A stretch of DNA of 33,758 nucleotides from CAZNMF01 sp035547155 (GCA_035547155.1 DASZVJ010000231.1:1-33758); one strand, 5' to 3'. Positions 1 through 11,933 are shown, counted from the stretch's first letter. Numbers and translations: made by a program. The notes: generated by a model not told the origin, from the sequence alone.

Positions 1-804
1 CGAGAAATACCGGGCGCGCTCATTCGTCGGGAGTGTGCTCAAAGCGTCGACGACGACTGGCGGTACAGGCACGTAGACGGGCGTGCCGGTCTTGGCCGTG
101 TAGAGAAAGAGCGTGTGGCCGACGAGACGCGTCTCGTCCAAGGCGATGGTGTCGCCGATGCGCAAACCGGAGTGCCGCATCACGAGCACGAACGCGCGGA
201 TGCGGTCGCGATTGCCGGGATAGCGATCGCACGCTCCGAGGATGCGCCGCATCTCGGCATCGCTGAACGGCAGTGTCGGCGTCGGCTTCACCTTCGGCGC
301 CTTCACCCGTCTGGCGGGATTCTTCGTGATCCAGTCGTCCTCCATGCAGAATCGGAAGAAGGCGCGCAGCCGCTCGAGATTCTTGGTCGCGTAGTTCGCC
401 CCGTCCGTCCATGTCGCGCGGAACTGGCGGATCTGCTCGACGCTCAGTTGCTTCAGGTACCGAAAGCCCTTCGTCTCGCACCACGGGACCAACCGCCGCT
501 TCAAGAGGTTCTCGTGTTTGCGGATCGTCTCCGGGCTCAGTTGCTGCGCTCGCGCGTCGCTCAAAAATCGTTCAATGGCCTCAGCAATGGGTGGAATGTC
601 GGGTTTCTTCGCAACGCCGATCTCGCCGGTGGCTTCCCAGTCGCGCACCAGATCGGTGGCTGCCGACCACGACCGCAAGTCGAGGGCACGCCGGATGTGC
701 TCGCCGCGCAACGAGCCCTGCACCCAAATGGGACAGTGGCAGACGCGATAGCGCCGCGATCGGTAGCGGCACGGCGACCGATGACGCCGGTAGAGGTTCA
801 GCAC
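1..804 (-). CDS. Tyrosine recombinase/integrase, C-terminus beyond window edge
   Basis: This is a site-specific recombinase of the phage-integrase family, of which 268 residues are visible. The N-terminus carries a Cys/Arg-rich segment (residues about 8-30, ending CPIWVQG) followed by a linker. A SAM-like core-binding domain spans about 80-180, and the catalytic domain starts near 185. The first catalytic Arg is R215 in HSGLRIGD and the beta-hairpin Lys is K238 in TAKTG. The HxxR and Tyr boxes lie outside the window. I chose GTG at 804 because GGAGG lies 5 bases upstream on the minus strand and in-frame TAG and TAA stops lie further up (835-837, 889-891). The gene sits about 110 bases 3' of tRNA-Ser and reads in the same direction, which is typical for an integrase at the tRNA end of its own element. 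Whether it is intact cannot be judged here. Confidence 0.9.
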   Translation of the reverse strand, partial: MLNLYRRHRSPCRYRSRRYRVCHCPIWVQGSLRGEHIRRALDLRSWSAATDLVRDWEATGEIGVAKKPDIPPIAEAIERFLSDARAQQLSPETIRKHENLLKRRLVPWCETKGFRYLKQLSVEQIRQFRATWTDGANYATKNLERLRAFFRFCMEDDWITKNPARRVKAPKVKPTPTLPFSDAEMRRILGACDRYPGNRDRIRAFVLVMRHSGLRIGDTIALDETRLVGHTLFLYTAKTGTPVYVPVPPVVVDALSTLPTNERARYFS

Positions 805-807
805 GAT

Positions 808-814
808 CCCCTCC
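808..814 (-). promoter_or_regulatory. Ribosome binding site of the integrase
   Basis: The minus strand reads GGAGGGG here, with the GGAGG core 5 bases before the GTG at 804. This is what fixes the start, since a longer reading without a start codon continues to the stop at 835-837. Confidence 0.6.
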
Positions 815-815
815 G

Positions 816-836
816 AGAGGGCGAAAACGGCCCTCT
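816..836. other. Hairpin directly upstream of the integrase ribosome site
   Basis: A perfect 7-bp inverted repeat (AGAGGGC and GCCCTCT) encloses a 7-base loop. It ends one base before the Shine-Dalgarno of the integrase. It lacks a following T-run on either strand, so it is not an obvious intrinsic terminator. It could affect translation of the integrase or be a protein site. Its role is not known. Confidence 0.4.
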
Positions 837-854
837 AGGTACAAAACAGGTACA
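837..854. repeat. Direct repeat AGGTACA x2, 11-bp period
   Basis: AGGTACA occurs at 837-843 and again at 848-854, one helical turn apart, between the tRNA 3' end and the integrase gene. Short, helically phased direct repeats in this position resemble arm-type sites for integrase or excisionase. That reading is inference; two 7-mers could be chance. Confidence 0.3.
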
Positions 855-911
855 GCGGCCGGAATCTTACGGACGCTGCGCGTTTTTCTTAGGGATTTGG
901 CGGAAAATTGA

Positions 912-935
912 TGGCGGAGAGGGTGGGATTCGAAC
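912..935. other. Probable attachment core at tRNA-Ser 3' end
   Basis: The 3' part of the tRNA (CCA, acceptor 3' strand and part of the T-arm) is the usual crossover site for integrases found beside a tRNA. Only one copy is visible, so the extent of the core cannot be set. A second copy should lie to the left of this window. Inferred from position, not from a seen repeat. Confidence 0.3.
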
Positions 936-1002
936 CCACGTGCCGGTTACCCGACAAATCGCTTTCGAGGCGATCCCGTTACGACCACTTCGGTACCTCT
1001 CC
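912..1002 (-). tRNA. tRNA-Ser(CGA)
   Basis: On the minus strand the sequence folds as a class II tRNA. The acceptor stem is GGAGAGG pairing with CCTCTCC, followed by discriminator G and encoded CCA at 914-912. The anticodon stem is ATCGC/GCGAT around loop CTCGAAA, giving anticodon CGA. A long variable arm of the serine type precedes the T-arm GTGGG-TTCGAAT-CCCAC. The anticodon reads the serine codon UCG. The integrase lies just beyond its 3' end and the tRNA remains complete, as expected when an element integrates into a tRNA 3' end and restores it. Confidence 0.97.
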
Positions 1003-1045
1003 GCAGCCCCTTAGTGTAACAAGAAGTCGGACGCGCTCGCTCGTC

Positions 1046-2371
1046 TCAGATCAACCGCACCGGCAACCGCCGCCATCCGCCGACGGGATAGGTCTCGCGT
1101 TCGGCGACCTCATCTGTCGCGAGCTCGATCGATGACGTGAGCTCCAACAATGTCGCCGTCGCGACGACGAGCTCGAGCGTCGCCAACGGACGGCCGGGAC
1201 ACACGTGCGGGCCGATGCCGTAGACGAGATTGCGCGCGGCATGCTCGCGCGGGCGGTACACGTCCGGATCGCCGAACACGGCTTCGTCCCGATTCGCCGA
1301 TGTCCAGTTCAGATAGATGCGCGTGCCGGACTCGAGCTCGAATCCGGCCACCTGCGTCGCAGCGGTCACGACGCGGCGATTCACGAGGAACGGATCGTCG
1401 ATGCGCAGCATTTCGTCGATGGCCGGTGCGAGATCGCGGGCATCTGCTCGCAATGCGTCCTGAATCTCCGGATGCGTCGCCAGGAAGTGAATGACGACGC
1501 CGAGCGCTGCGGCGATGGATCCAAGGTCGCCCGCCGTCCAGTTGCGCAGAACGGAAACAATGTCCGCGTCCGACAGCCGCTCACCGTTCACGCGAACGTG
1601 GAGCAGCTCGGTCGTCGGATCATGCGGTGCGGCGTCGCCCGACGCGCGTCGACGTCGGACTTGCGCGGCGACGATCTCGTCGAACGCCGCCGCGACCGCA
1701 GCCGCCCGCGCGCGATCCCTCGATCGTGTGGCCGCGTGATTCTCGGCCATCCAGGCGAGCAGCTCGTCTTCGGCGCCCTGCCAGCCGAGCCAGTCCGCCT
1801 GCGCGTGGACGGCAAACGGATAACCCAACTCCGTGATCGCCTCGATGGCGGTGCGGCGTGGCAGCGCGGAGACGATCTGACGCGCGCGGATCCGCAAACG
1901 CGGTTCGAGCGCGCGCATGCGCTCGGGCGTGAAGAACGAATCGACGACGGCACGAAACGCGATGTGCTCGGGTGGATCGAGACTGTTGGGCACTTGGCGA
2001 TGCGCCGACACGGCAGACGAGAACGTCGCGGGATCGGTCGCGGCCGCGACCACGTCGGCGTGCCGAAAGAGCGTCACGCCGCGCGGTGATTGCGCCAGCG
2101 GGCATGCGCCGCGCATGCGATCGAACGTGCGGCGTTGATCCGCGAGCGCCTCGTCCGACAGCGGCTCCCACGTCGGGATTGCGCGCATGCCATCGAGGCC
2201 GGACGCGCAACGCTCGCACACGCAGGCGACGTTTCGAAGGTCCGGCGGGACGTGCGCGAGCACGTCTTCGGGAATTTTCGCCGCAAAGCACCAGCACGTG
2301 CCTGTGCCACGGGCAATGCCGCAGGCATTGTCTTCGCCACACAGCGGACAGCGCGCAGGATCGACGGTCAT
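1046..2371 (-). CDS. Cytochrome P450 fused to N-terminal cysteine-rich CWC domain
   Basis: This 441-residue protein has two parts. Residues 1-60 hold eight cysteines in the pattern of the 'cysteine-rich CWC' family: C8-x2-C11, C17, C26-W-C28, then C50-V-C52-x2-C55. Residues about 62-441 form a soluble bacterial P450. Visible P450 features are the C-helix DPPEHIAFR, the I-helix WTAGDLGSIAAAL (279-290), the K-helix E320-x-x-R323, and the heme loop YGIGPHVCPG with the thiolate ligand C391. P450s catalyse monooxygenation using electrons from a ferredoxin or similar partner; the substrate is not predictable. The I-helix lacks the usual threonine after AGxx (Gly284 then Ser285). The gene starts 43 bases after metH on the same strand and is probably the last gene of that operon. 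There is no clear Shine-Dalgarno. An internal ATG at 2188 could start a bare P450, but the frame is open throughout, so a fusion is the simplest reading. Confidence 0.93.
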   Translation of the reverse strand: MTVDPARCPLCGEDNACGIARGTGTCWCFAAKIPEDVLAHVPPDLRNVACVCERCASGLDGMRAIPTWEPLSDEALADQRRTFDRMRGACPLAQSPRGVTLFRHADVVAAATDPATFSSAVSAHRQVPNSLDPPEHIAFRAVVDSFFTPERMRALEPRLRIRARQIVSALPRRTAIEAITELGYPFAVHAQADWLGWQGAEDELLAWMAENHAATRSRDRARAAAVAAAFDEIVAAQVRRRRASGDAAPHDPTTELLHVRVNGERLSDADIVSVLRNWTAGDLGSIAAALGVVIHFLATHPEIQDALRADARDLAPAIDEMLRIDDPFLVNRRVVTAATQVAGFELESGTRIYLNWTSANRDEAVFGDPDVYRPREHAARNLVYGIGPHVCPGRPLATLELVVATATLLELTSSIELATDEVAERETYPVGGWRRLPVRLI

Positions 2372-2414
2372 GCGGTCATGTGGAGGGATCGAGACGTCGC
2401 GAGCGTGACGCGGC

Positions 2415-6280
<3,866 letters not shown>

Positions 6281-6284
<4 letters not shown>

Positions 6285-7252
6285 CGCGGTTTCCTTTCAC
6301 GGCCGGCGGTGCGATCCGCGCTCGGCTTGTGGCCGATCGCGAGCAGCACGGCAAACGGGCTGCCGGCCTTGCGTGCGCCGGGGCTCGTGCGAACGCCGGT
6401 CAAGCCGGCATCGGTGAGCAGCTGGCGAAGCCGGGCGTCGCTGAACCCGAGCGTCCGATCGCCGAGCCGATCGCGCACCCAGCCTTCCTCGTGCTCGCGA
6501 AGCTCGAGGATGAGCAGACGTCCGCCAGGCACGAGGATGCGAGCGGCCTCCGCGATCGCGCGGCTCGGATCGACCGCGTGGTGCAGTGACTGCGACAGCA
6601 ACGCGAGATCGACCGACGCGGTGGCGAGGGGCAGCTTCTCCAGATCGCCGCGCTTCCACGTGACGTGCTTCGCGCGCCGGCGCTGCGCGAGCGTCCGTGC
6701 GCGCGCCAGAACGGTGGAAGAGCGGTCGACGCCGACGACGCTCGCGGCCCAGCGGGAGGCTTCGATCGTGAGATAGCCCTCGCCGCAACCGAGATCGGCG
6801 ACGCGCAGCGGCGGCAGCAGCAGGCCGAGCGCACGCGACCACGCGGCCCAGCTCCGTCCCGGCACGAGCTGCCGGTTGTCCTTCGCGTCGCCCGTGTGCT
6901 CGAGAAAGCTCTCCTTGCGGAGGCGCCGCACTTCCTGCAGCCTCGCGTTGTCGGCTTTGATCGCCGGATCATCGGCGGCCTGCGCGAACTGGTCCAGAAG
7001 CGCGTCCCACAGCGGGGCGCGTCCGTTCTGCTGGACGTCCGCGAGCGTGTAGTACGCGAATCCCCCCGCGCGCTCTTCGGCGACGAATCCCGCCTCTTTG
7101 AGGAGCTTGAGGTGCCGCGACACCCCGGACTGCGCCAGGCCGAGCACGGCCGTGAGCTCCGTGACGTTCAGCCGTTCGAGGCTCAGCGCGCGCAGGAGCC
7201 TGAGGCGGGCCTCGTCGCCCAGGAGCCGGTAGTGTGCGGAGGCCGATCTCAC
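6281..7252 (-). CDS. ArsR-family regulator fused to SAM-dependent methyltransferase
   Basis: The protein has 323 residues from the chosen GTG at 7252. Residues about 3-80 are an ArsR-type winged helix (LLGDEARLRLLRALS, then the recognition helix QSGVSRHLKLLKEAG). Residues about 135-300 are a class I methyltransferase with motif I VADLGCGEGY and later SQSLHHAVD and ILVPGGRLL. The first gene of the metH operon being an ArsR domain joined to a SAM-binding fold suggests a sensor of SAM or S-adenosylhomocysteine, as proposed for SahR-type regulators of the methionine cycle. I recall a similar architecture there but cannot verify it. No metal-binding cysteine pair is evident in the ArsR part, which argues against an arsenic sensor. 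The frame is open to an upstream start at 7351, but that extension is not ArsR-like and crosses the operator. Real methyltransferase activity is uncertain. Confidence 0.9.
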
Positions 7253-7278
7253 ATCAATGAATCTATATTCAATGATGT
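7251..7278. promoter_or_regulatory. ArsR/SmtB-type operator over the metH-operon promoter
   Basis: A 28-bp imperfect palindrome is centred between 7264 and 7265, with mismatches in only two pairs of symmetric positions. Its core is TGAA-N6-TTCA (TGAATCTATATTCA, 7258-7271), the half-site arrangement known for SmtB/ArsR operators. On the minus strand TTGCAT (7288-7283) and TAGATT (7265-7260) are separated by 17 bases and form a plausible sigma70-type promoter. Its start point would fall at about the GTG of the regulator gene, so the operator would cover both -10 and start point. This indicates autoregulation. The region to 7359 also separates the divergent prp genes, for which I see only a weak CATACT -10 at 7335. 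Confidence 0.65.
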
Positions 7279-7359
7279 GATTATGCAATGTCGCGCCGGT
7301 CCGCCGGCGGTGGAGGCCCGGCGCACGGCGATGACATACTAGGGGCCGCACACGCCGTC

Positions 7360-8514
7360 ATGAATCCGTCGACACCTGCATCGCCGAAGCCGAAGCGTTC
7401 CGTCGCGCTGTCGGGCGTGGCCGCCGGCACCACCGCGCTCTGTACCGTCGGCCGTACCGGTAACGATCTGCGGTACCGCGGCTACGACATCCTCGACATC
7501 GCCGAGACCTGCGAGTTCGAGGAGATCGCGTACCTCCTCGTGCACGGCGCGCTGCCGACCGAGGCCGAGCTCAGGGGGTACAAGGCCAAGATCAGCGCGT
7601 TGCGTGGGCTACCGGCTGCGGTCAGGCAGGTCCTGGAGCAGCTCCCGCCCGCCGCGCATCCGATGGACGTCATCCGCACCGGCGTCTCGGCGCTCGGCTG
7701 CGTGTTGCCGGAGCACGAGGCGCATTCCGCCGCCGGCGCTCGCGACATCGCCGATCGCCTGCTCGCCTCGCTGGGATCGATGCTGCTCTACTGGTACCAC
7801 TTCGCGCATCACGGCCGGCGAGTCGAGGTCGAGACGGACGACGACAGCATTGGCGGGCACTTTCTGCATCTCCTGCACGGTGTCGTCCCGCCGGCGCGCT
7901 GGGTGCGGGCGATGCACACCAGCCTGATTCTCTACGCGGAGCACGAGTTCAACGCCAGCACCTTCACCGCGCGCGTCATCGCCGGCACGGGCTCGGACAT
8001 GTACTCCGCGCTCGACGGCGCCATCGGCGCGCTGCGAGGGCCGAAGCACGGCGGCGCGAACGAAGTGGCGCTCGACATCCAGCAGCGCTACGCGACGCCG
8101 GACGAGGCCGAGGCCGACATCCGCGCGCGAGTCGAACGGAAGGACGTCATCATCGGCTTCGGGCATCCCGTCTACACGGCCGGCGATCCGCGCAACACGG
8201 TGATCAAGCGCGTGGCGCGCGAGCTTTCGCAGGAGAGCCGCGATCTTCGCCTGTTCGACGTGGCCGACCGGATCGAGACGGTCATGTGGGACATCAAGAA
8301 GATGTTTCCGAACCTCGACTGGTTCAGCGCGGTGAGCTACCACCGCATGGGTGTGCCGACGGCCATGTTCACGCCGCTGTTCGCGATGGCGCGCACGTCC
8401 GGCTGGGCGGCGCACGTCATCGAGCAGCGTCTCGACGGCAAGATCATCCGCCCGTCGGCCGTGTACGTCGGCCCCGACGATCGGCCCTTCGTCCCGCTCG
8501 CCGAGCGCCGGTGA
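7360..8514 (+). CDS. prpC: 2-methylcitrate synthase
   Basis: This enzyme of the citrate synthase superfamily condenses propionyl-CoA with oxaloacetate to 2-methylcitrate, the first step of the methylcitrate cycle. It has 384 residues. Visible features are the N-terminal LSGVAAGTTALCTVG segment characteristic of the short methylcitrate synthases, H195 in AEHEFNAS, H230 in GPKHGGANE, H269 in GFGHPVY and the catalytic aspartate D320 in NLDWFSAVSYHRMG. The ATG at 7360 was preferred to the in-frame ATG at 7288, because the extra 24 residues are low-complexity and overlap the regulatory region. prpD and prpB follow closely, which favours methylcitrate over plain citrate synthase. It is divergent from the metH operon. 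Confidence 0.93.
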   Translation: MNPSTPASPKPKRSVALSGVAAGTTALCTVGRTGNDLRYRGYDILDIAETCEFEEIAYLLVHGALPTEAELRGYKAKISALRGLPAAVRQVLEQLPPAAHPMDVIRTGVSALGCVLPEHEAHSAAGARDIADRLLASLGSMLLYWYHFAHHGRRVEVETDDDSIGGHFLHLLHGVVPPARWVRAMHTSLILYAEHEFNASTFTARVIAGTGSDMYSALDGAIGALRGPKHGGANEVALDIQQRYATPDEAEADIRARVERKDVIIGFGHPVYTAGDPRNTVIKRVARELSQESRDLRLFDVADRIETVMWDIKKMFPNLDWFSAVSYHRMGVPTAMFTPLFAMARTSGWAAHVIEQRLDGKIIRPSAVYVGPDDRPFVPLAERR

Positions 8515-8524
8515 TCGGCCAGTC

Positions 8525-9976
8525 ATGTCGTCCGTCATCAGCAACGTCCGTCCGCCCGCCGACACGGTGCTCACCGACATCGCCGACTACGTGCGGCAGT
8601 ATCGCGTCACGAGCGGCCTGGCGTACACCACCGCGCGCCACTGCCTGATCGACACGCTGGGCTGCGGGCTCGAAGCTCTCGAATATCCCGCGTGCACGAA
8701 ACTGCTCGGACCTCTCGTGCCGGGCACCATCGTGCCGAACGGCGCCAAGGTTCCCGGCACGCAGTTGCAGCTCGATCCCGTGCAGGCGGCGTTCAACATC
8801 GGCGCGATGATTCGGTGGCTCGACTTCAACGACACGTGGCTCGCCGCCGAATGGGGACATCCGTCCGACAACCTGGGCGGTATCCTCGCCGTCGCGGACT
8901 GGATCAGCCGCAGTCACGTCGCTGCCGGCCGCGCGCCGCTCGTCATGAACGACGTGCTCACGGCGATGATCAAGGCGCACGAGATCCAGGGCGTCATCGC
9001 GCTCGAGAACTCCTTCAACCGTGTCGGACTCGATCACGTCGTCCTGGTCAAGGTCGCGTCGACGGCGGTCGTCGCCGGCCTGCTCGGGTTGACGCACGAG
9101 GAGATCGTCAACGCCGTGTCGCTCGCGTGGGTCGATGGACAGAGCCTGCGGACCTATCGTCACGCGCCGAACACCGGATCGCGAAAGAGCTGGGCCGCCG
9201 GTGACGCGACGTCCCGCGCCGTTCGTCTCGCCCTCATCGCGAAGACGGGCGAGATGGGATATCCGTCGGTCCTGACGGCCAGGACGTGGGGCTTCTACGA
9301 TGTCCTCTTCAAGGGGAAGCCGTTCGAGTTCCAGCGTCCGTACGGCACCTACGTGATGGAGAACGTCCTCTTCAAGATCAGTTTTCCGGCGGAGTTCCAC
9401 AGCCAGACGGCGGTGGAAGCGGCGATGATCGTTCACCGACAACTGGTGGAGCGGGGACTGTCGTCGGAGCACATCGAGCGAATCACGATCCGCACGCACG
9501 AGGCCTGCCTCCGCATCATCGACAAGAAGGGGCCGCTGCACAACCCGGCCGACCGCGATCATTGCATCCAGTACATGGTCGCGATCCCGCTGATCTTCGG
9601 CCGTTTGACGGCGGCCGACTACGAGGACGCCGTCGCCGCCGATCCGCGCATCGACGCCTTGCGCGACCGGATCGTCTGCATCGAAGAGCCGCAGTTCACC
9701 GCCGACTACCACGACCCCGCCAAGCGGTCGATCGCCAACGCGCTCACGGTCGAGCTGCGGGACGGCACACGCCTTACGGAGGTCGTCGTCGAGTACCCGA
9801 TCGGGCACAAACGCCGGCGCGAGGAAGGCGTTCCGCTTCTCGAGGCGAAGTTCCGGACGAATCTCGCGCGCCGCTTTCCCGCGAAGCAGCAGGACGCGAT
9901 TCTCGCCGCCTCCCTCGATCAGGACACGCTCGAGCGGATGCCGGTCAACGACTACGTCGATCTCTACGTCATCTGA
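8525..9976 (+). CDS. prpD: 2-methylcitrate dehydratase, MmgE/PrpD family
   Basis: PrpD removes water from 2-methylcitrate to give 2-methyl-cis-aconitate, without an iron-sulfur cluster. The protein has 483 residues, the normal family length. Family landmarks are the N-terminal helical segment with CLIDTLGCGLEAL, and IRWLDFNDTWLAAEWGHPSD, the conserved D-N-D/H-P-S-D region of the active site. Later come NSFNRVGLDH and SFPAEFHSQTAVEAA. The ATG at 8525 lies 10 bases after prpC; the frame is open further upstream but that part overlaps prpC. Position and spacing indicate one transcript with prpC and prpB. Confidence 0.95.
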   Translation: MSSVISNVRPPADTVLTDIADYVRQYRVTSGLAYTTARHCLIDTLGCGLEALEYPACTKLLGPLVPGTIVPNGAKVPGTQLQLDPVQAAFNIGAMIRWLDFNDTWLAAEWGHPSDNLGGILAVADWISRSHVAAGRAPLVMNDVLTAMIKAHEIQGVIALENSFNRVGLDHVVLVKVASTAVVAGLLGLTHEEIVNAVSLAWVDGQSLRTYRHAPNTGSRKSWAAGDATSRAVRLALIAKTGEMGYPSVLTARTWGFYDVLFKGKPFEFQRPYGTYVMENVLFKISFPAEFHSQTAVEAAMIVHRQLVERGLSSEHIERITIRTHEACLRIIDKKGPLHNPADRDHCIQYMVAIPLIFGRLTAADYEDAVAADPRIDALRDRIVCIEEPQFTADYHDPAKRSIANALTVELRDGTRLTEVVVEYPIGHKRRREEGVPLLEAKFRTNLARRFPAKQQDAILAASLDQDTLERMPVNDYVDLYVI

Positions 9977-9979
9977 GCC

Positions 9980-10846
9980 ATGTCCCTCAGCCCACGCCAA
10001 CAATTGCGCGCGCTCGTCGAAGCCAGACGCGGGACGCTCGTGCCCGGCGCCTTCAACGCGCTGTCGGCGCGCGTCATCGAGGATCTGGGATTCGCAGCGG
10101 TCTACGTCACCGGCGCGGGCGTGACCAACATGTGGTACGCGCTGCCGGATCAGGGATTCATGGGACTCGCGGAGATCGCCGGCCACACCGCGCGAATCCG
10201 CGACGCCGTTGGCCTGCCGCTGCTCGTCGATGCCGACACGGGTTTCGGCAATGCCCTGAACGTCCGCCACACCGTCCGCACCTTGGAGCGCGCCGGCGCC
10301 GACGGCATCCAGATCGAAGATCAGGTCTCGCCGAAGCGCTGTGGCCACTTCTCGGGCAAGGACGTGATCTCGACCGAGGAAGCCGTCGACAAGATCAAGG
10401 CCGCCGTCGACGCGCGCCAGGATCAGGATCTGCTGATCGTCGCGCGGACCGACGCGGCCGCGACGTTGGGATTCGACGCAGCGCTCGATCGCGCCCGGCA
10501 ATTCCACGAGGCCGGCGCCGACGTGCTGTTCGTCGAAGCGATGACCACCGCGGAGCAGATTCGCGCGCTACCGGCCAGGCTGCCTGCGCCGCAGCTGATC
10601 AACATGGTCATCGGCGGCCGGACGCCGATCGTCAGCGCCGCGGAGCTCTCCGATCTCGGCTACGCCATCGTCCTCTATGCCAACGCGGCGTTGCAGGGAG
10701 CCCTGGCCGGCATGCAGCGCGCGCTCACGGTGCTGCGCGACACCACACGCCTCGACGAGGATCCGACGCTCGTCACGCCGTTCGACGAGCGTCAGCGTCT
10801 GGTGAACAAGCCGTTCTGGGACGCGCTCGAGAAAAAGTACCGGTGA
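9980..10846 (+). CDS. prpB: 2-methylisocitrate lyase
   Basis: This member of the isocitrate lyase/PEP mutase family cleaves 2-methylisocitrate into pyruvate and succinate, completing the methylcitrate cycle. The 288-residue TIM barrel shows the magnesium-binding DADTGFGNALN segment, IQIEDQVSPKRCGHFSGK with the catalytic cysteine in the KRCGH signature, and IVARTDA. It begins 3 bases after the prpD stop, so translation is probably coupled. No propionyl-CoA synthetase (prpE) or PrpR-type regulator is in view, so propionyl-CoA probably comes from catabolism. A hydratase for the remaining step (AcnB or AcnD) must be encoded elsewhere. Confidence 0.95.
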   Translation: MSLSPRQQLRALVEARRGTLVPGAFNALSARVIEDLGFAAVYVTGAGVTNMWYALPDQGFMGLAEIAGHTARIRDAVGLPLLVDADTGFGNALNVRHTVRTLERAGADGIQIEDQVSPKRCGHFSGKDVISTEEAVDKIKAAVDARQDQDLLIVARTDAAATLGFDAALDRARQFHEAGADVLFVEAMTTAEQIRALPARLPAPQLINMVIGGRTPIVSAAELSDLGYAIVLYANAALQGALAGMQRALTVLRDTTRLDEDPTLVTPFDERQRLVNKPFWDALEKKYR

Positions 10847-10889
10847 CTGCGGCGCTGTCGCCGTGACCGGAGCAACGTAGGATAGAAGC

Positions 10890-11933
10890 GTGCCCGTGAC
10901 GACCGTTTCACCCGCTGAGCGCACGCACCTCACGGTGTTCGCCGCCGTCATCGTGCTCCTCCACGTGCTCGGTTGGGGTCTGGCGTGGCTCGTGGTCGCG
11001 CCCGCGTATCCGTCGATGTGGGGATTCGCCGGCCTCGCGTACACGTTCGGGCTGCGGCACGCGTTCGACGCGGACCACATCGCGGCCATCGACAACACGA
11101 CGCGCAAGCTGATGGACGGGCCCGTGCGTCCGTTCGGCGTCGGCTTCTTCTTCTCGCTCGGGCACTCGACGATCGTCTTCGTGATGACGCTCGCCGTCGC
11201 TCTCGCGACGCAGGCGGTGACGACGAAGCTGCCAGCGCTGCGGGCGGCGGGCAGCGTGTTCGGGACGACCGTGTCCGGCGTGTTCCTCTACGTCATCGGC
11301 ATCGTCAATCTGCTGGTGCTCGTCGATATGGTCCGCGTCTTCCGCGCGATGCGGCGCGGTCAGTGCGATCCCGCCGCGATGGAAGCGCAGCTCCTGCGCC
11401 GCGGCTGGATGAGTCGGTGGTTTGCCGGTCTCTTCCGCATCGTCACGAAGCCGAGGCACATGTACGTCGTTGGCTTCCTGTTCGGCCTGGGATTCGACAC
11501 CGCGAGCGAGGTCGCGCTGCTCACGACGGCCGGCGTGGCCGCCTCGCAGGCACTGCCGCTGCACGCGGTGCTCGTGCTGCCGATCGTCTTCGCGGCCGGC
11601 ATGTCGCTGATGGACAGCGTCGACGGCATCATGATGTGTGGCGCGTACGGCTGGGCCTTCACCAATCCGCTGCGCAAGATTTTTTACAACCTCACCGTCA
11701 CGAGCCTGTCCGTCGTCGTCGCCCTATTCATCGGCACGATCGAGCTCGCGGCCATCGTCACCGATCGTCTGCTCGACGTGCACTCCGGCGTCTGGGGCGT
11801 GCTCCAGCGTCTGGACTCGCAGACGATGGGGATGGCGGTCGCGGCGCTGTTCGCGGTGTGCTGGGCGGTGTCGGCGGCGATCTGGCGCTTCGGCCGCTTC
11901 GAGGAGCGCTGGCAGACCGCGGCTGACGACTAG
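10890..11933 (+). CDS. Nickel/cobalt permease, NiCoT (HoxN/NixA) family
   Basis: This is an integral membrane permease that takes up Ni2+ and/or Co2+ at high affinity. It has 347 residues with about eight membrane segments. The family signature in the second segment is RHAFDADHIAAIDN (H57, D62, H63). Other signatures are GFFFSLGHSTIVF and GLGFDTASEVALL. A cytoplasmic loop lies at about 150-180. The GTG at 10890 follows prpB by 43 bases with no terminator seen, so it may be read through from the prp genes or have its own promoter. Substrate preference cannot be read from the sequence. Cobalt would fit the B12-dependent MetH encoded nearby, but that link is inference. Confidence 0.93.
   Translation: MPVTTVSPAERTHLTVFAAVIVLLHVLGWGLAWLVVAPAYPSMWGFAGLAYTFGLRHAFDADHIAAIDNTTRKLMDGPVRPFGVGFFFSLGHSTIVFVMTLAVALATQAVTTKLPALRAAGSVFGTTVSGVFLYVIGIVNLLVLVDMVRVFRAMRRGQCDPAAMEAQLLRRGWMSRWFAGLFRIVTKPRHMYVVGFLFGLGFDTASEVALLTTAGVAASQALPLHAVLVLPIVFAAGMSLMDSVDGIMMCGAYGWAFTNPLRKIFYNLTVTSLSVVVALFIGTIELAAIVTDRLLDVHSGVWGVLQRLDSQTMGMAVAALFAVCWAVSAAIWRFGRFEERWQTAADD

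Noticed and set aside
115..1014. Plus-strand open frame across the integrase and tRNA
   Set aside because: It reads through the tRNA and is antisense to the integrase; it has no recognisable domain.
8444..10507. Open frame of 687 codons on the minus strand opposite prpD and prpB
   Set aside because: Shadow of well-supported genes; Arg/Asp-rich composition without domains.
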